This document shows, piece after piece, positions 1-13,300 of a DNA stretch of 64,000 bases. The stretch is taken from positions 614 through 64,613 of the forward strand of contig JAKCWW010000772.1 of the NCBI GenBank assembly GCA_026260175.1, in the 5' to 3' direction. The notes beneath the pieces are model-generated. The model did not search any database, was not told where the DNA came from, and was given only the letters and a program-made list of their open reading frames with translations. Both the position numbers and the translations under genes were made by a program. Positions within the stretch are counted from its first letter, which is position 1. Every line of letters begins with the position of its first letter. This DNA is from Reticulitermes lucifugus (taxonomy: Eukaryota > Arthropoda > Insecta > Blattodea > Rhinotermitidae).

Positions 1-480
1 AAGCATGTACAAACTAAATTCCGACATCCATAACATTAATACTAGGCAAAAACTGAACCTCCATCAACATTCATTAAATTTATCTCTCTATCAAAAAGGA
101 GTTTACTCATTCGGCATTAAAGTGTTTAATAATCTCCCTCAAAGCCTTAAAAAATTAACTAGGAATAGTAAACAATTTAAAATAGCATTGAAACAGTACC
201 TATATACTCACTCCTTCTACTCCATAGATGAATACCTCAATGTAAATAAATACTAATTAGTGTCATCTCTAAGCTAAAGTGTATTCCCAAGGTGTTACTA
301 AATTCTTATTTTTTTAGATTGGCTGTATGCATCCAATTATCAGGATAATATTAAATTGTATTATAATTTTAATAACTTTTAGAAAACCATATTGTACAGA
401 TATTATGTAATTAGTTGACTTGTTCCATATCCTATGGTGTCAACCAGTGATTGGATTTACGGAATGTAAATAAATTCACA
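1..480 (+). mobile_element. LINE (non-LTR retrotransposon) 3' end
   Basis: An open frame from 5 to 253 encodes 83 residues that read like the extreme C-terminus of an insect LINE reverse transcriptase ORF. The key stretch is KGVYSFGIKVFNNLPQSLKK followed by a block ending HSFYSIDEYL. The frame is intact to its stop but starts outside any LINE start codon, so this is a 5'-truncated or window-truncated copy. An AT-rich 3' tail follows and ends near 475 with a TGTAAATAAAT-type stretch. The same family recurs at 56.14-56.80 kb. It lies in the intron upstream of the first visible Sec24 exon. The clade is not assigned. Confidence 0.7.
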
Positions 481-1240
481 TGGCCAGTAAGGTTTAATTA
501 GCTCTGGTGCATAGGTTTGTGAGTGAAACATGTAACAGGCACAAGTCCCATACTATGGGTTCATTTTATGCACACTGTGCGAAGAGAGTACATTGAAAGG
601 GTGAGTGTATAGTAATGTTGCATAAGAGTTTCTATTGCATAGAAGGAACTTAAATTTTGGTTTTGTTAATACTGTTTTGAAAGGAACAATTTTGTTTACT
701 TATGGATACCACAGCTTTTACAGCAGCTGTGCTCCTTTACGAATCCTAGCAACAGGTCTACATTTGATGTGCATATCATGTTACACTTAATTTCAGCACT
801 TGCTTGAATCCAGAGAAGACACAATCAATCTGGAGTATTATTTTTGGAGGTGGTGGGAGGTGCATGTATAATGAGGTTTCTTGCACGAAACACTTTGTGT
901 ATTAGAACAGGAAGGGTCCCACAGTGGCTGGACACCAGATGCTGGGAAGTGCAAGGCTCTAATGAAAGTAAACGATTATTGTGTTCAAGTCTCAATATAG
1001 TACATACTGTGGTCACTTATACTCAAAATGTATATTTTGATAAAGTGATATAATTTTTTTCATCTGAAAAAGGGAGGTAGATGGCTTATTTTAAGGGCAT
1101 GGGATATTTGAAAAAATACAGTAGTTCTTAAGCAAATATTTGCTTTCTTGTTTTATCTCTGACATATTTCAGAGAATTGTTATTGTACCGATTACTTGAA
1201 ATCTGTGTTCTTGTAAACTGTTTCTTATGTTTTATTATAG

Positions 1241-1398
1241 ATGTGTTCTTACCATGTCCTGACAATTTGTTGGTAAACTTGGCAGAAAGTCGGGAGTTAG
1301 TGAAGGATCTGCTGAATCAGTTACCAACAAAATTCCTCAATTCACATGATACAAATTCATCTCTAGGAGCAGCACTACAGGCAGCCTATAAACTTATG
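1241..1398 (+). CDS. Sec24AB: Sec24 exon a (trunk domain)
   Basis: Encodes DVFLPCPDNLLVNLAESREL and on to AAYKLM. It needs one base (G) from the upstream exon to complete the first Asp codon. Acceptor TATTATAG, donor ATG|GTCAGT; leaves phase 0. This is the first Sec24 exon I can see. Confidence 0.93.
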
Positions 1399-4300
1399 GT
1401 CAGTTAGTTACCTATTTCCTTATTTAAATACAGTTGATGCCAGTGGATTAGATATTACTTGCATGAAGGGATATAGGGTGTGTTTTGTTGGCTAGATGTG
1501 GTGTAGTATTTTAAATTTCTAACAAAACCATCTAAACATTTACTGTACAACCCCTGGCCTTGTACTTAACAAATCACAAGGCAGACCAGAGAGAGTCACA
1601 TACAAAAAGATCTTAACTGCACCATCGCATGGAAGTTGTGTCCTCATTACCAGTAATGCTACTAACCAGCAACTCTTGAAACTGGTGTCCCCCTATATTC
1701 AGACACAATCAGAACTGCACAACCAATTCCATGACACACTTTGAAGGTCACCTTCCTTTGTTTGGGAATAATATTCCATATTTTCATTTATAATGCCTTA
1801 TGTATTCGTTTTACAGCCTATCTGTTTCAGGGTTCACCAGAGATAGCGAGTCATACATATGTGATGGTCATAAAATATCTATAGTCCTATAAACAGAGAA
1901 TTAGAGTTTAAAAAGAGTTACGTGTTTTCTGAGCAGAGTAATATATCAGCACGCAGTATAGAATAGTCATTGTAGACTTCATGGAATTTTTATAAGAGGA
2001 TCATTCATACCTGCCTTGTCAGACTGCACATTGGCGTAACTCAGAAGATCACGAATATTCACTGCCATGAAATTGGTTCCATGAATGGATCATCAGGAGA
2101 CGTGTGTGACAAGTTATGTTTCTCTGGTATATGTGTTGTGTTTCATGAGTACATAAATTTTAAGCAGAAATTTTGATACAAATAATATACTCATTACAGT
2201 TCAGTATCTGAAAAATCACTCTGGAAGCTGCCAGAGGTGAATGTTAACAGGTGACAACATTTATTATGAACTATATGTGCCCCATTTTCAATAGCTGCTT
2301 TAAAACTGCAGTTAAAGTAAACTTACAGTAATTTTAGGGACAAATTTTATATTGAGAACTAATTGTCTTCTGGACATTGTCCATCATCCGGATAAAATAT
2401 AAAAATATAAAATCACGACATTTCGGAAGCTGGTTCTTCTTCTGTCTTCAGGTGAAGGGAGGGGAGACACCTACTCAAAGGGATCCCTTAGACCAAGCTA
2501 ATTTCAATCACTGGTCTAAGGGACCCATCTGAGTAGGTGTCTCCCCTCCCTTCACCTGAAGACGGAAGAAGAACCAGCTTTCAAAAGTCATGGTTTTGTG
2601 TTTTTATATTTTATCAGGATGATGGACGAAGTCTAGAAGACAATTAGTTCTCAATGTTATATACTATCGTCAGAACCTTTTAGAATTTATACAGATTTTA
2701 TAATATGGACAGTTTTTTTTTTGTAAATCTGTAACCTGCTTCCTTGCTGATAGTGATTGTACTGTAAATGATTGAGTGTCATAGATAGACCTGAAAGTGT
2801 CATAAACAGTTGAATGCTCTGCACGTTACTAAGGTACTATTGCAGCATAAGAAATAGCTTCCACTGATGAAGTTTAACACAGTTGTATCTTCCTGCCTTC
2901 CAGTAATGGCAACACAATTCAGCACGAAGCACTAAAATTATTCACACACTTATACAGCTGTGTCCAATTTTGTGTTACATACTGACTATTTTATGTGTGT
3001 TCTTAATAACATTTCCTGCAAAAATTGTGTATATAGTGGCACAGCTCTCTCTAACATTGTGTTGCTTGCAATTTGTTACTGTGTGTGGATGTGGTTTGAT
3101 GCACTGTTGAACAGCATGTTTTTCTGTATGAAATTGTATTTGATATTCTTGGAAAATAGAATGCTATCTAGTTGTATCCACTGCCACTCTTATCAGTGGG
3201 TATGGGCAGTCTGTCTTTGATGTTGGTGTGGACTGGTTGGCTATGATTTTTTCCTGGCCAAGCATGAGGTGGTGATATGACATGTAAGGGTTGTGTTATA
3301 TACTGGTTACTTGTACAGTGAACCATTTTCAAAAAATTAAGAATTTGGGCCAGTAAATTTGGACCAAAAGTAAATTTGCATGACAAATTTTAGTTCTGAG
3401 TCCCAGTTATAAATTTGGTTAAAAGTATTGAATATTTCTATAATGAAGGAAAACAAATGGAGACAACCTCCCATCATGTACTCATTGCATGTACATTTCG
3501 CAAAAAGGAGGATACATGGCTTTTAAAACAAAGACCTCTTCAGGCTGCTTGAATATCCAGTAACACACAGGACACTGTTGTTACATTACAGGCCCCAACT
3601 GGTGGCCGAGTGACGGTGTTCCAATCTTGTTTGCCTAACCATGGCCCTGGATTACTTTCTGCTCGTGAAGACCCAAGCCAGCGTGCGGGTAAAGAGGCAC
3701 CACATCTTAATCCGGCCACTGATTTCTACAAGCGACTAGCTCTTGATTGCTCAGGACAGCAAGTTGCTGTTGATCTTTTCCTTATCAACAGTCAGTACAG
3801 TGACCTGGCCACTCTTTGTAAGTTTCACTCTGGTAAAAGATTTTATTAGTTTGCAAGTTTCACTCTGGTAAAAGACTTTATTAGTTTGCAAATATATATC
3901 TGGTTAAAAGCCAGGACTATAAAGTACCTAGAGCATATTTGTGAAAGCAAGTAAATGTGTCAGCCTTCCATCTGAAGTGTTAGCTGTGTTTAAAAAAATT
4001 CAGCAAAGATTTCACAGATTTAATTTTTAACACGTGGAAGTTGTATGGTGAAAATAATATATGGGGTGTATGTATTCAGTTTGTTATGTTTTTGTTAAAT
4101 TCATATCTAAACCAAATTTATAATATGATGTTGGAATGTTTGTTACATAGTTCAGCTCTTATTTACAAATAAAATACCCAGTTTTAAGAAGTACTGTATT
4201 TATGCATGTGCCCTTGTACGAGTATATCAGCGTGCACACTGGTTCTCTGGAGTGGAATTCAGAGAGGAAAGTATGTAGAATTCATTAAAAATTTACAAAA

Positions 4301-7300
4301 AATAATCCTGTAGAATTAGTACACTTATTATGAAAGTATCGAAAATACAGATGTGTAATGTGCGTACTGTATACAGAATGTATTTTTATTATCACTGGAC
4401 TGCTTGCTGTGTAGGGACCTGCGATGCTGCCCACTGCAATGCTCAGTCTGGTGTTAAAAAATACTCGTGTATACTATCATAATGGTTACAGTAATGTTAC
4501 ACCCGATGACGGATGGCCATAAGATGGCTTTAAAATGTTGGACGTTTGTAGTTAAAATTTCCCTCACTTAATGATGGTCTCATGATAGCACTTACAGCAA
4601 AATAGAAATTATAATTTGGAATTTTTGCTTTCCCTGCCTACTGTATTATTTTTAATTTCTGGCTCACTGTAAATGATATTGATCTTCTCATCTTAGCTCA
4701 TGTACAATAACTCTACTTGTGTAACAAAACACATCTGTGCGGTATAATTGCTGTTATGCTGTTGAGGCCGACATTTATAGCTACTAAATCAGTCTGATAC
4801 CTGTTTACTGTCGGCAGTGGCACACAACTAAAAAGAGAATGGGATGTTGCTTGGGGTACTGCATGAGACACTTTCACAAGGAATGTAGGATTGATGCTTA
4901 GATGAACCCCAACTGGGGAAGCTGGGTTGACATGAGTAAATGTGGTGTTTATAACAAACTTATTTGTGTGTAAGTCATGTTAGTATCAACTGAAACAACT
5001 AAAAAAGTTTATCTTTCGATTTGGGGATGTTAAGCAGACTCTGCAGTGCATTTTAGTGGGATGTAGACAGCTGCTTTGGAAGTGCTACTAAACTGTGGTC
5101 TATAACAGCTCATCTGAGTTTCTTTGCATGGGATAATTTGAAAGGTCATCTTAGTGCCCCACCCTTACCAACTGGAGTTGATAACTTGAAACATTGAATT
5201 TGTAAAGTCTTTGGATCAATTGAAGAAGCCACATTACAGAATGTTTTCGATGAGGTTCTGTATTCCTTGGATTGTCTGAATTATCAGCGAGCCTCATAAT
5301 GAGCATCTGTGAAGATGAAAGTTGAAGTTCCTCTTTCCATTAATACTGAAATGGCTCCGATGGCCTGCGGTTTGGTCAAAACTTTTTTAAAATCATATTT
5401 TTAACTTGTTATAATACTTTATATGCAGCTTGCCTGTCTTAAATCACTCGCTATGAATTTTTCCTTTTGTATTAGCTGGTATCTCACGGTTCTCTGGAGG
5501 TTGCGTCTACCACTTTCCACTGTTCAAGGCATCTGACACAGTACTGTCAGATAGTTTTGACCGGTCTTTTAGGCGATATCTCACCAGGAAGATTGGTTTT
5601 GAAGCTGTTATGAGGATAAGATGCAGCAGGTATGGCAAGAAAGGAAATTTTATTTAGTGATACACAGTAGAAGCACACAGTTTGTGTAAAGGTATATATC
5701 TTCTGTGCTTTTTTTTTTTTTATTGTTTTCTGATATGTATTAAGCATGTGAGTATGGAGAATAGATGAAGTCAAGATAAATGCAATGTAACTGTCATAGA
5801 ACAAGTATGGCTTATAAAAAGAACTTTATCATACTGAGAAAAATTATCAGTACCATCAATTTCTTAATGCTACATGTATGAGGAATATCACAGTGAGTGA
5901 TTCCTAACCACCAGTGACTTTTTCATAACTCTTTGCACTGATTGTACTTAGTTTTGCTTTGCAAGCTGTTTATAGCTGGTGATCCATTCTCCCGGCATCT
6001 TGTGTCTTGGATGAAAATGTCCTCATTTCAGTATCTGAATATTATATGTTTTATTAAAGAATTTATTTGACCTATGCATTGAGGTAGGTCAGTCCACTTC
6101 CTGTCAGGTGGAACAAAGGACGGCTCCTAAATTTTCCTTTTCTTCATATCTCCTTCTACCAGTTACATTGACTTACTATCACACCAACAGGGATGTTTCC
6201 TTCCTCCGTGGTATTGTTCCCCAGTTTATATGTCACTTCCAACTTTGTGTGTGTTCATGCTTGTGTGTGTGTAACATGAAAAGTGTGATGTCATGTGAAC
6301 TTCTTGTCAGTCCATTAACTTGTTTCATTGTGCATCGGCTGTTGAGCAGGAGGAGGAAATTTTTTTATGATTGTAATTGTGCTGTACATTATGTTGAATG
6401 CTAGCCATAAGTATTGTAACAGATGGAACTGCTTTTCCTTGAACATGAAGCTTTGAGAAGTGCTATATCTCATTGAAGTTTGTGGCCTGTGGGTAAGTGA
6501 AATAGGGCATTGGTTTGGATTGTCGTGTCTGACGTTGTTGCGCATTTTTAAGAACAAAGTCAAAATACAATAGCTGTTCTGTTCTATTTTGTTGGAAATG
6601 TAGTGACATAGAAGAAAGTGCACAATGCAGAGAATGAAGATTTGGAATCCATGTTTGTGTGATTTTGCTTGGAAGGATTAGCTGCCATACCACATAATAG
6701 ACCAATGATGAAGTTAAAGCCAATCATTTTATGTCACTTTTAAATATAAAAAGCTTTAAGTTCTCTGAAGGGCAGGCATTAGTTTTCTCAAAGTATCTCA
6801 TGAACAAACAGCGTTCAGAAACCACTCATAATGTGTGTGTGTGTAATGACAGTTTGACTTCAACTTATTGCACTGTGGGCACGCAGCCTGTGGTGAAATG
6901 TGTAAAGGACAGCCCCTAATTAATAGTGGGTTGCCAGTACAGGGTTCTGTAAATGTCAGAAAATCTTAACCTCTCAGTTCATTTAATGCTGACAATGTTG
7001 AGTGTTGAATTATTCTTTATTATTTTCATATCTCCATGATAACCACTTCAAAGAAGCTAAGAAATACAGTGTATGCATAGTGTAACAGGTCTGGTGTTTG
7101 TGCTCAGTTAGTGCCACTAGACAGCATAAGAAACCTGCTTGTTTAGTTAGCTCAACAACTGTAAGGTAGAAAAGGTAGATGGGGCATGAAATGTATTTTT
7201 GTTTTTTTTTTAGGTTCTTATTCCAATTTTTTTTTAATATGTAGAATTTTGGTCAGGAATTTGAAGAAACTTGTAGGGGTATGTATAATGTCTGTTATTG

Positions 7301-10300
7301 TTATCCACTTTTAACCAAAACTGGAACATGTTGATAACTAATGAAACGCGTCAGACTCCACAACATCAAATTTTGGTGAAAGTTCTGAAGTCATTACATA
7401 CAGGCGGATGGACAGACAGCAGATTTGAAGGGTACATTTTTTAAAACTTTTTTGTATGTGCACCAGAAAGAATACTTGTTGCTATACGTGCATTATTTTT
7501 TTAAGCTATAGTGCCATGTTGTGACATTATATTAGGAAACTCACTTGAAGGTTGTGTATTTCAATGATCTTATATCCATTAAAATGAGCAGATTTTTTAA
7601 TTTAATAAATTCTCATTGTATTGAGGTTATGCTGTATATTTATATGCATAATGTGTCATTTCAGGGGATTAGCCATTCATACATTCCATGGTAATTTCTT
7701 TGTAAGATCAACAGACTTGCTGTCATTGCCAAATGTGAATCCTGATGCAGGGTTTGGTATGCAAATGACTATTGAAGAAAGCTTATCTGGTCTACAGAAT
7801 GTCTGCTTCCAAGCAGCTCTTCTGTATACTTCAAGCAAAGGTATATAATTTGTATATTTTCCCACAATATTGTATCATTTTACCGTGCCATGAAATATTC
7901 TTAACCATGACACTAAATGGAGGTGTCTGTAAAACACTCTCAAGAAATTAATACATAAATGTTCTTCTTCACTCCATATTAACATAAATGATACTCATAT
8001 CCATAATACAGTGAAACTCATATTTAATGTTTGTGTGTGGGACTAGCTTTTTGTATTTTTGAGACTCGTGTAAAACAGAACCCTGAAATGACTGTTTAAC
8101 TATGTTAAAATCAGTAACATGGCACCAAACTGTGTTGATGTAACAACATGAAAGTAAATAGTAACAAAAAAATACCTAAATATATGCAAAAGAAACACAG
8201 GAGTTCAGTTATTACAACAGTTATTTTACAAACTACTGGGATAGCATAGTCATTACAGTGACTAGGCTACAGGCTGCACAGTCCAGGGTTTGAATCCTGG
8301 CAGGGGCAAGAGATTCATCTCTTTTCTCCGAAATTTCCAGACCAGTGCTGGGGCCCACCCAGCCTCCTATTCAGTGGGTACTGGAGGGGCTTTCCCAGGC
8401 CAGGGCTTGAGGCTTACCCCTCCTGTCTATCTAATGCTGAGGTTAAAAATTAGTAGAACTATACCTCCACTGTGCCTCATGATATACGTTTTGTCATTCC
8501 TGTGGTACTCTTGTTATGTCCAAACCTTTTTTACATTTTTTTTTTGAGACTCCATCAGTATTGTATTCTTTCTTTAGTGGGGGAGACCAAGTGTTGTGCT
8601 CACATAAACCCTTAACAAGTTCTTGTACTTGTTTGTGTTTGCAGGTAGATAATTATAAATTTCACATTAAGTAAGGATGATTCTGGAAGAACCATTCTAT
8701 TTAAATTCTCATTTTTCAGGTGAACGTCGGATTCGGGTTCATTCTCTTTGTTTGCCAGTTGCTGCCAACTTAGGTGATATTTTATATTCTGCTGATCAGC
8801 AGTGTATAGTTGGATTACTTGCAAAAATGGGTAAGGTAACATCTATAAGTTATATTTATTCTTTATGGCTTTGAAATTCCATTCAATGTACAACATTTAT
8901 TTTCTCTCATGTTTTTTAAAAGGTGTAAAAAATAGTGAGTTTGTGATATTAGCCATAGTGCATTGCTTTTCAAGGTGTAAGTTGAAGATTTAAATGATAA
9001 AGAATGAACACATTGATTCTTATCCACCTTTTCTGTGACAGAAATTAGAATTTTTTTTTCTCGCTGCGCAGTGCATACAAGTGTGTACACAAGAAACTTA
9101 TGTGGCATATAGTATGAGACAGCTTATTCAAACAACTGAGTTGCTTAAATCTTTGTCAATCAGCTTTACATTGAAAACCAGTAGGCACTTTCCTAGTTCT
9201 GTTGTCTAATATTTATTATGAATTATTTTCAGCTGTTGATCGATCACATCAGTCCTCGCTCTCAGATGCCCGGGATGCATTTATTAATGTGGCGATTGAT
9301 GTTCTGACTGCTTATAAGATGGTACAGTCCAGTGGAGGCCCTACAAGTTTGCTCACACCTAGTAATCTTCAGTTGTTGCCCCTCTTTATATTAGCACTCC
9401 TTAAATATGTGAGTGTGAACATTTACTGCTTTCATTTTTAAAAACAGGTGACACTGTCTTTTCTCATGTGTCTGTTATGGGTTATCAGTAGATGGCTGGA
9501 TGCATAGATGATACATACATAGACTGAATGTAGATGTCTCACATAGATACTGCTTGTAGTAAGCAGAATGTAGGACATGTCACAAGTACAGTATACATAC
9601 AGTAGAACCTCATTCATTCAGTGTGCTTGGAACCAAAGGCTGGACTTTAAATTGTCCACTTTTTATATGCACACTAAATCTGTTTTGTGGTTGGCTGAAT
9701 TCCTGATGTTAAATTGTAAGGTAGATTTTTTACTTAATTAATTAGAAGATCTGTTCTTATGTTTATTTTTTAAATAACTGCTGCATAATTTAATACAGTT
9801 TATGTCAGAATCAAGCCAGCAAACGGTCATTCATGTTTGTCACATTTTGATCCTAGTTCATTGTGTCTTAAAACATGACTTAATTTACCTTTGTATCAGA
9901 GTGTTGCTATTTGCTTCCAACCTCACATTTCACAAGAATGAGGTGAATAAGACATGTAGCATGCCTGTATGTATAGGGTTTTTTTTTTCTTGCTTGACCA
10001 ATAAGCGCTGGCCCAACACTCCTCCCCACACTCTGCCAGTGTTGCATCATATGCTGCATGCCATGGAGGCTTAACAGTTGATGATAGGAGCTAGACAAAT
10101 GATTGCAGTGATGATAACCTTTAGAAAATCTAATAAAAACTCACTAGAGCATCAGGCCGGTGCTTATCGGTCAAGTAAGAAAAGAAGCACCCTGTAGGTG
10201 AGTCCCTGAGAAGTTGATAATTGCTCAGCTGACCACATCTTCAATCTTTTATGAGAGTCAAAGGGTTCATTACTATATTTACAAGAGCCTGCCACATGAC

Positions 10301-13300
10301 CCTGTCCTTGGCCATTTGAATGCATCCACATGACTGTGTTAACCTTTTTAATACTGTCTTCCCTTCAAGTGTATATCCTCTAAGTGGGCTTTTACCTTTG
10401 GATTTTCCAATGAAACCTGTGTATGTTTATAATATATCCCTTGTACATGCTACACAGCCCACCCATTTCATCCGTCATTGAGAAATGCTTATCAGATTTT
10501 GGTGGGCAATGCTCATGGGGAAAGACCACTTGGAGGCAGGTGTGGGAAGTAGATCTTAGGAAAGTAGAGTCTGAATTCAGCTGGCTTGGGGTTTGGTGGA
10601 AGTCTGTGAACATGGTGATGAAACTAGAGATTCCTTACAAGAATTAAATTTCTTGACCAGGTGAGTAATTGTCAGCTTTCCAAGGAACAGCTTGTGCAAA
10701 TGAACATGTGGAGTGATTAAGTTAAAAATTTACTTAATTACAGAAATCAAGGTTGAAGTCAGGCATTTGTGGTTGACAGTTTTTGTTAGTACAAAGTAAG
10801 TTATTCAGTTTCTATAATTCTGTCTGATTTTATTATAGGTAGCTTTCAGAACAGGCCAGAGTACGCGATTAGATGATCGCCTGTTTGCCATGTGCCAGAT
10901 GAAGACCCTGCCTTTAACAAATCTTATCCAAGCCATCTATCCAGATATGTACCCTGTACACTGTTTGGATGACAAGGTAAGATTTTGTGTACAAAACTGA
11001 TATAATTCTTTACATAAGAGAAATATATTAATACCTGTGTGGCCATTAACCAGTTAATGATACACAAGGGATACTTCATTTTTATGTACTGGCTGTTCTG
11101 TACATGTATTTGGTATTTGAGAAGAACAATACAAGAAAACTGTTCCACCATCAGTCTTCACATATGTGTCAAAAATATATCAGTGCTGATTTCAGACTAG
11201 AATATTAATAAAGGAACCAAAATAATAATATTTCTTATGTTTATTTATGTGCTTGTGTGTGTGTGTGTGTGTGTATGGGGGGGGGGTGCAGATGTCAGTA
11301 AACTCATTTTTAATAAAGGTAATGTATAATATGAAGCGTTCGCGGCAACTGAATGCAGTGAAACCCTTCTGGGCTACCAGCTGTGTCAGGTGATTAAATG
11401 TTGGTTTGTTCACCATTTAACCACTGAGCATGACTGGTAGACAGAGAGTTTTATTAATGAAGATAACTTTTCATATTTCTTGCCTTTCCAAAATGGAATG
11501 CAGACCTTACATAGGGCATTTGTGGCATTATTTGATGGTGATGGGACCTCATTTTTATCTGCGTTTTGTTAATTCTCTTTTACATCGCACGCAGAGTTGT
11601 GCTGAAATAGATGTGGAGGGCGTTCATGTACCGCAGCCTCCTCGTCTCCATTTATCAGCAGAGAAATTGGACTCCCATGGAGCATTCCTCATGGATGCTG
11701 GTGACCACATGATGATGTATATTGGTCATAATATCAGCAGTCAATTCTGCAGTGCTGTTCTGGGTGTCCCGTCCTTCTCTGCTATACCAGAGGAAATGGT
11801 AAGATGGTTAATCAGTTATGCCCAGGTAGGGATTTTTGGGATGCTGGGTTCCTGGGATGTTGACTACCCGTGTCTTTATAAATACTGGGAGTCCTTGTGC
11901 ATCTCATGATGTACTTTGCCTTGTATATTATTTGTAGTTGAGGTAAATATCCATTCACACCAAACATATTTTTGTAACAGTAATACTCTGTACTTGTATT
12001 TGGAAGGTATGCTGGTTTGCTTTCAGTAGATTTACTGCTTGTTGGCTATCCTAACCAAGGTCCTCTCTGCTTCCCCCACAGTCCCACCAGGTAAATGCTG
12101 GAGTAGTGCATTAAAGTAATCTGTCACTCTTTCCTTCCAGATTTTTATCTTCTTAGCTTTCATGATTATCTCCCTATCTGGCTGGATAGTACATAAGCCC
12201 AGCTATTAAAAAGGCATAGTTAAAAGAGCCTAAGAAACTGTCATTCGTAATTAAATGTTCTGTTCACAATTTAGTGTTGTGAAATGAAAGTACTTTATGA
12301 TGGTATGTTAAGCTTGGCTCACTCATTAAAGTTATTAGCCACAGGCTGAATAACAGGTTTGTTACCTGGCAAGACCAGGATTTTTCTGATGCCCACCTCA
12401 TCTGCCATTGTGTGGGTACAAGGAATTTATTCGCTGGGGAGTAAAGCAGCTGGTGCATGAAATCTATCACTCAATTCCATCCACTGCCAATTTTAATGGG
12501 AAGCTACATCTCCACCTCCTTTTATGCCCTCATTGCTTGATGTGCAGCTTTACCTTTACCACTTACAATATATGACTGGTATAGCTGTGAACTGAATCAG
12601 CTGTTGTGGTTGTCATCGTCATCTTTATTGAATGAATGTCACATTTGTCACTGAAACATGCAACTAGCAAACTCTGTGCCAGATGTGCTCCTATTAAGCA
12701 ACTGACTGGGGCTTGTGAACAAATTCCCAACTCAAGCTCAAGCCTTGAAGTTACTTAAAATCTGAAAACTTACAGTAATAAATTTACAGATATTGAACCA
12801 AGCCAGTGTACATAATGAGTAAAGCTGAATTATAAATTGTGTTATCGTAATAGGTTTAAGGTTGTATATTTTAACTAATCTAAGGTAGAGAAAATTAATT
12901 CATGATGAAATTAATGTAAACATGTATTTTGCATATGATGAAAGTGTTGTATGTTAGTGTTTATTTCTGTGTTTAGTATGAATTACCTGAGATAGAAAGC
13001 CCAGAGTCAGAAAGGCTACGAAACTTCGTGAATCATTTGCAGAATGAGAAACCATACCAAACAATGCTCCATATAATCAGGTAATATTTATTAATTTCCA
13101 TAACAGTGGTGACATACACATTACAGAAATGTGTTTACGTTGAATGCATTTGTAGGAAATTGATTCCGTTTTGAAAATGATTTGCTTTATAACAGCTTTC
13201 TGTCCATGCAATTCTGGAAGATTTTGCATGGGGATAAAGTAGCCAAGAACATGAAGATGACTACTTATCAGTTGATCCAGAATGCATGGAAGCTTTAATA

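Noticed and set aside
8287-8297. B-box sequences that could indicate tRNA genes (also 24,860, 39,152, 50,602 and 60,296)
   Set aside because: Each sits in a repeated SINE body, and I saw no tRNA cloverleaf with anticodon and acceptor stems.
9598-9670. pogo/Tigger-like terminal repeat (also near 23,097)
   Set aside because: Only about 20 bases resemble such ends and no partner repeat was found.
11430-11909. Longest open frame of the window (159 codons, plus strand)
   Set aside because: It is Sec24 exon h read through into both neighbouring introns; homology starts only at the splice acceptor at 11,595 and stops at 11,798.
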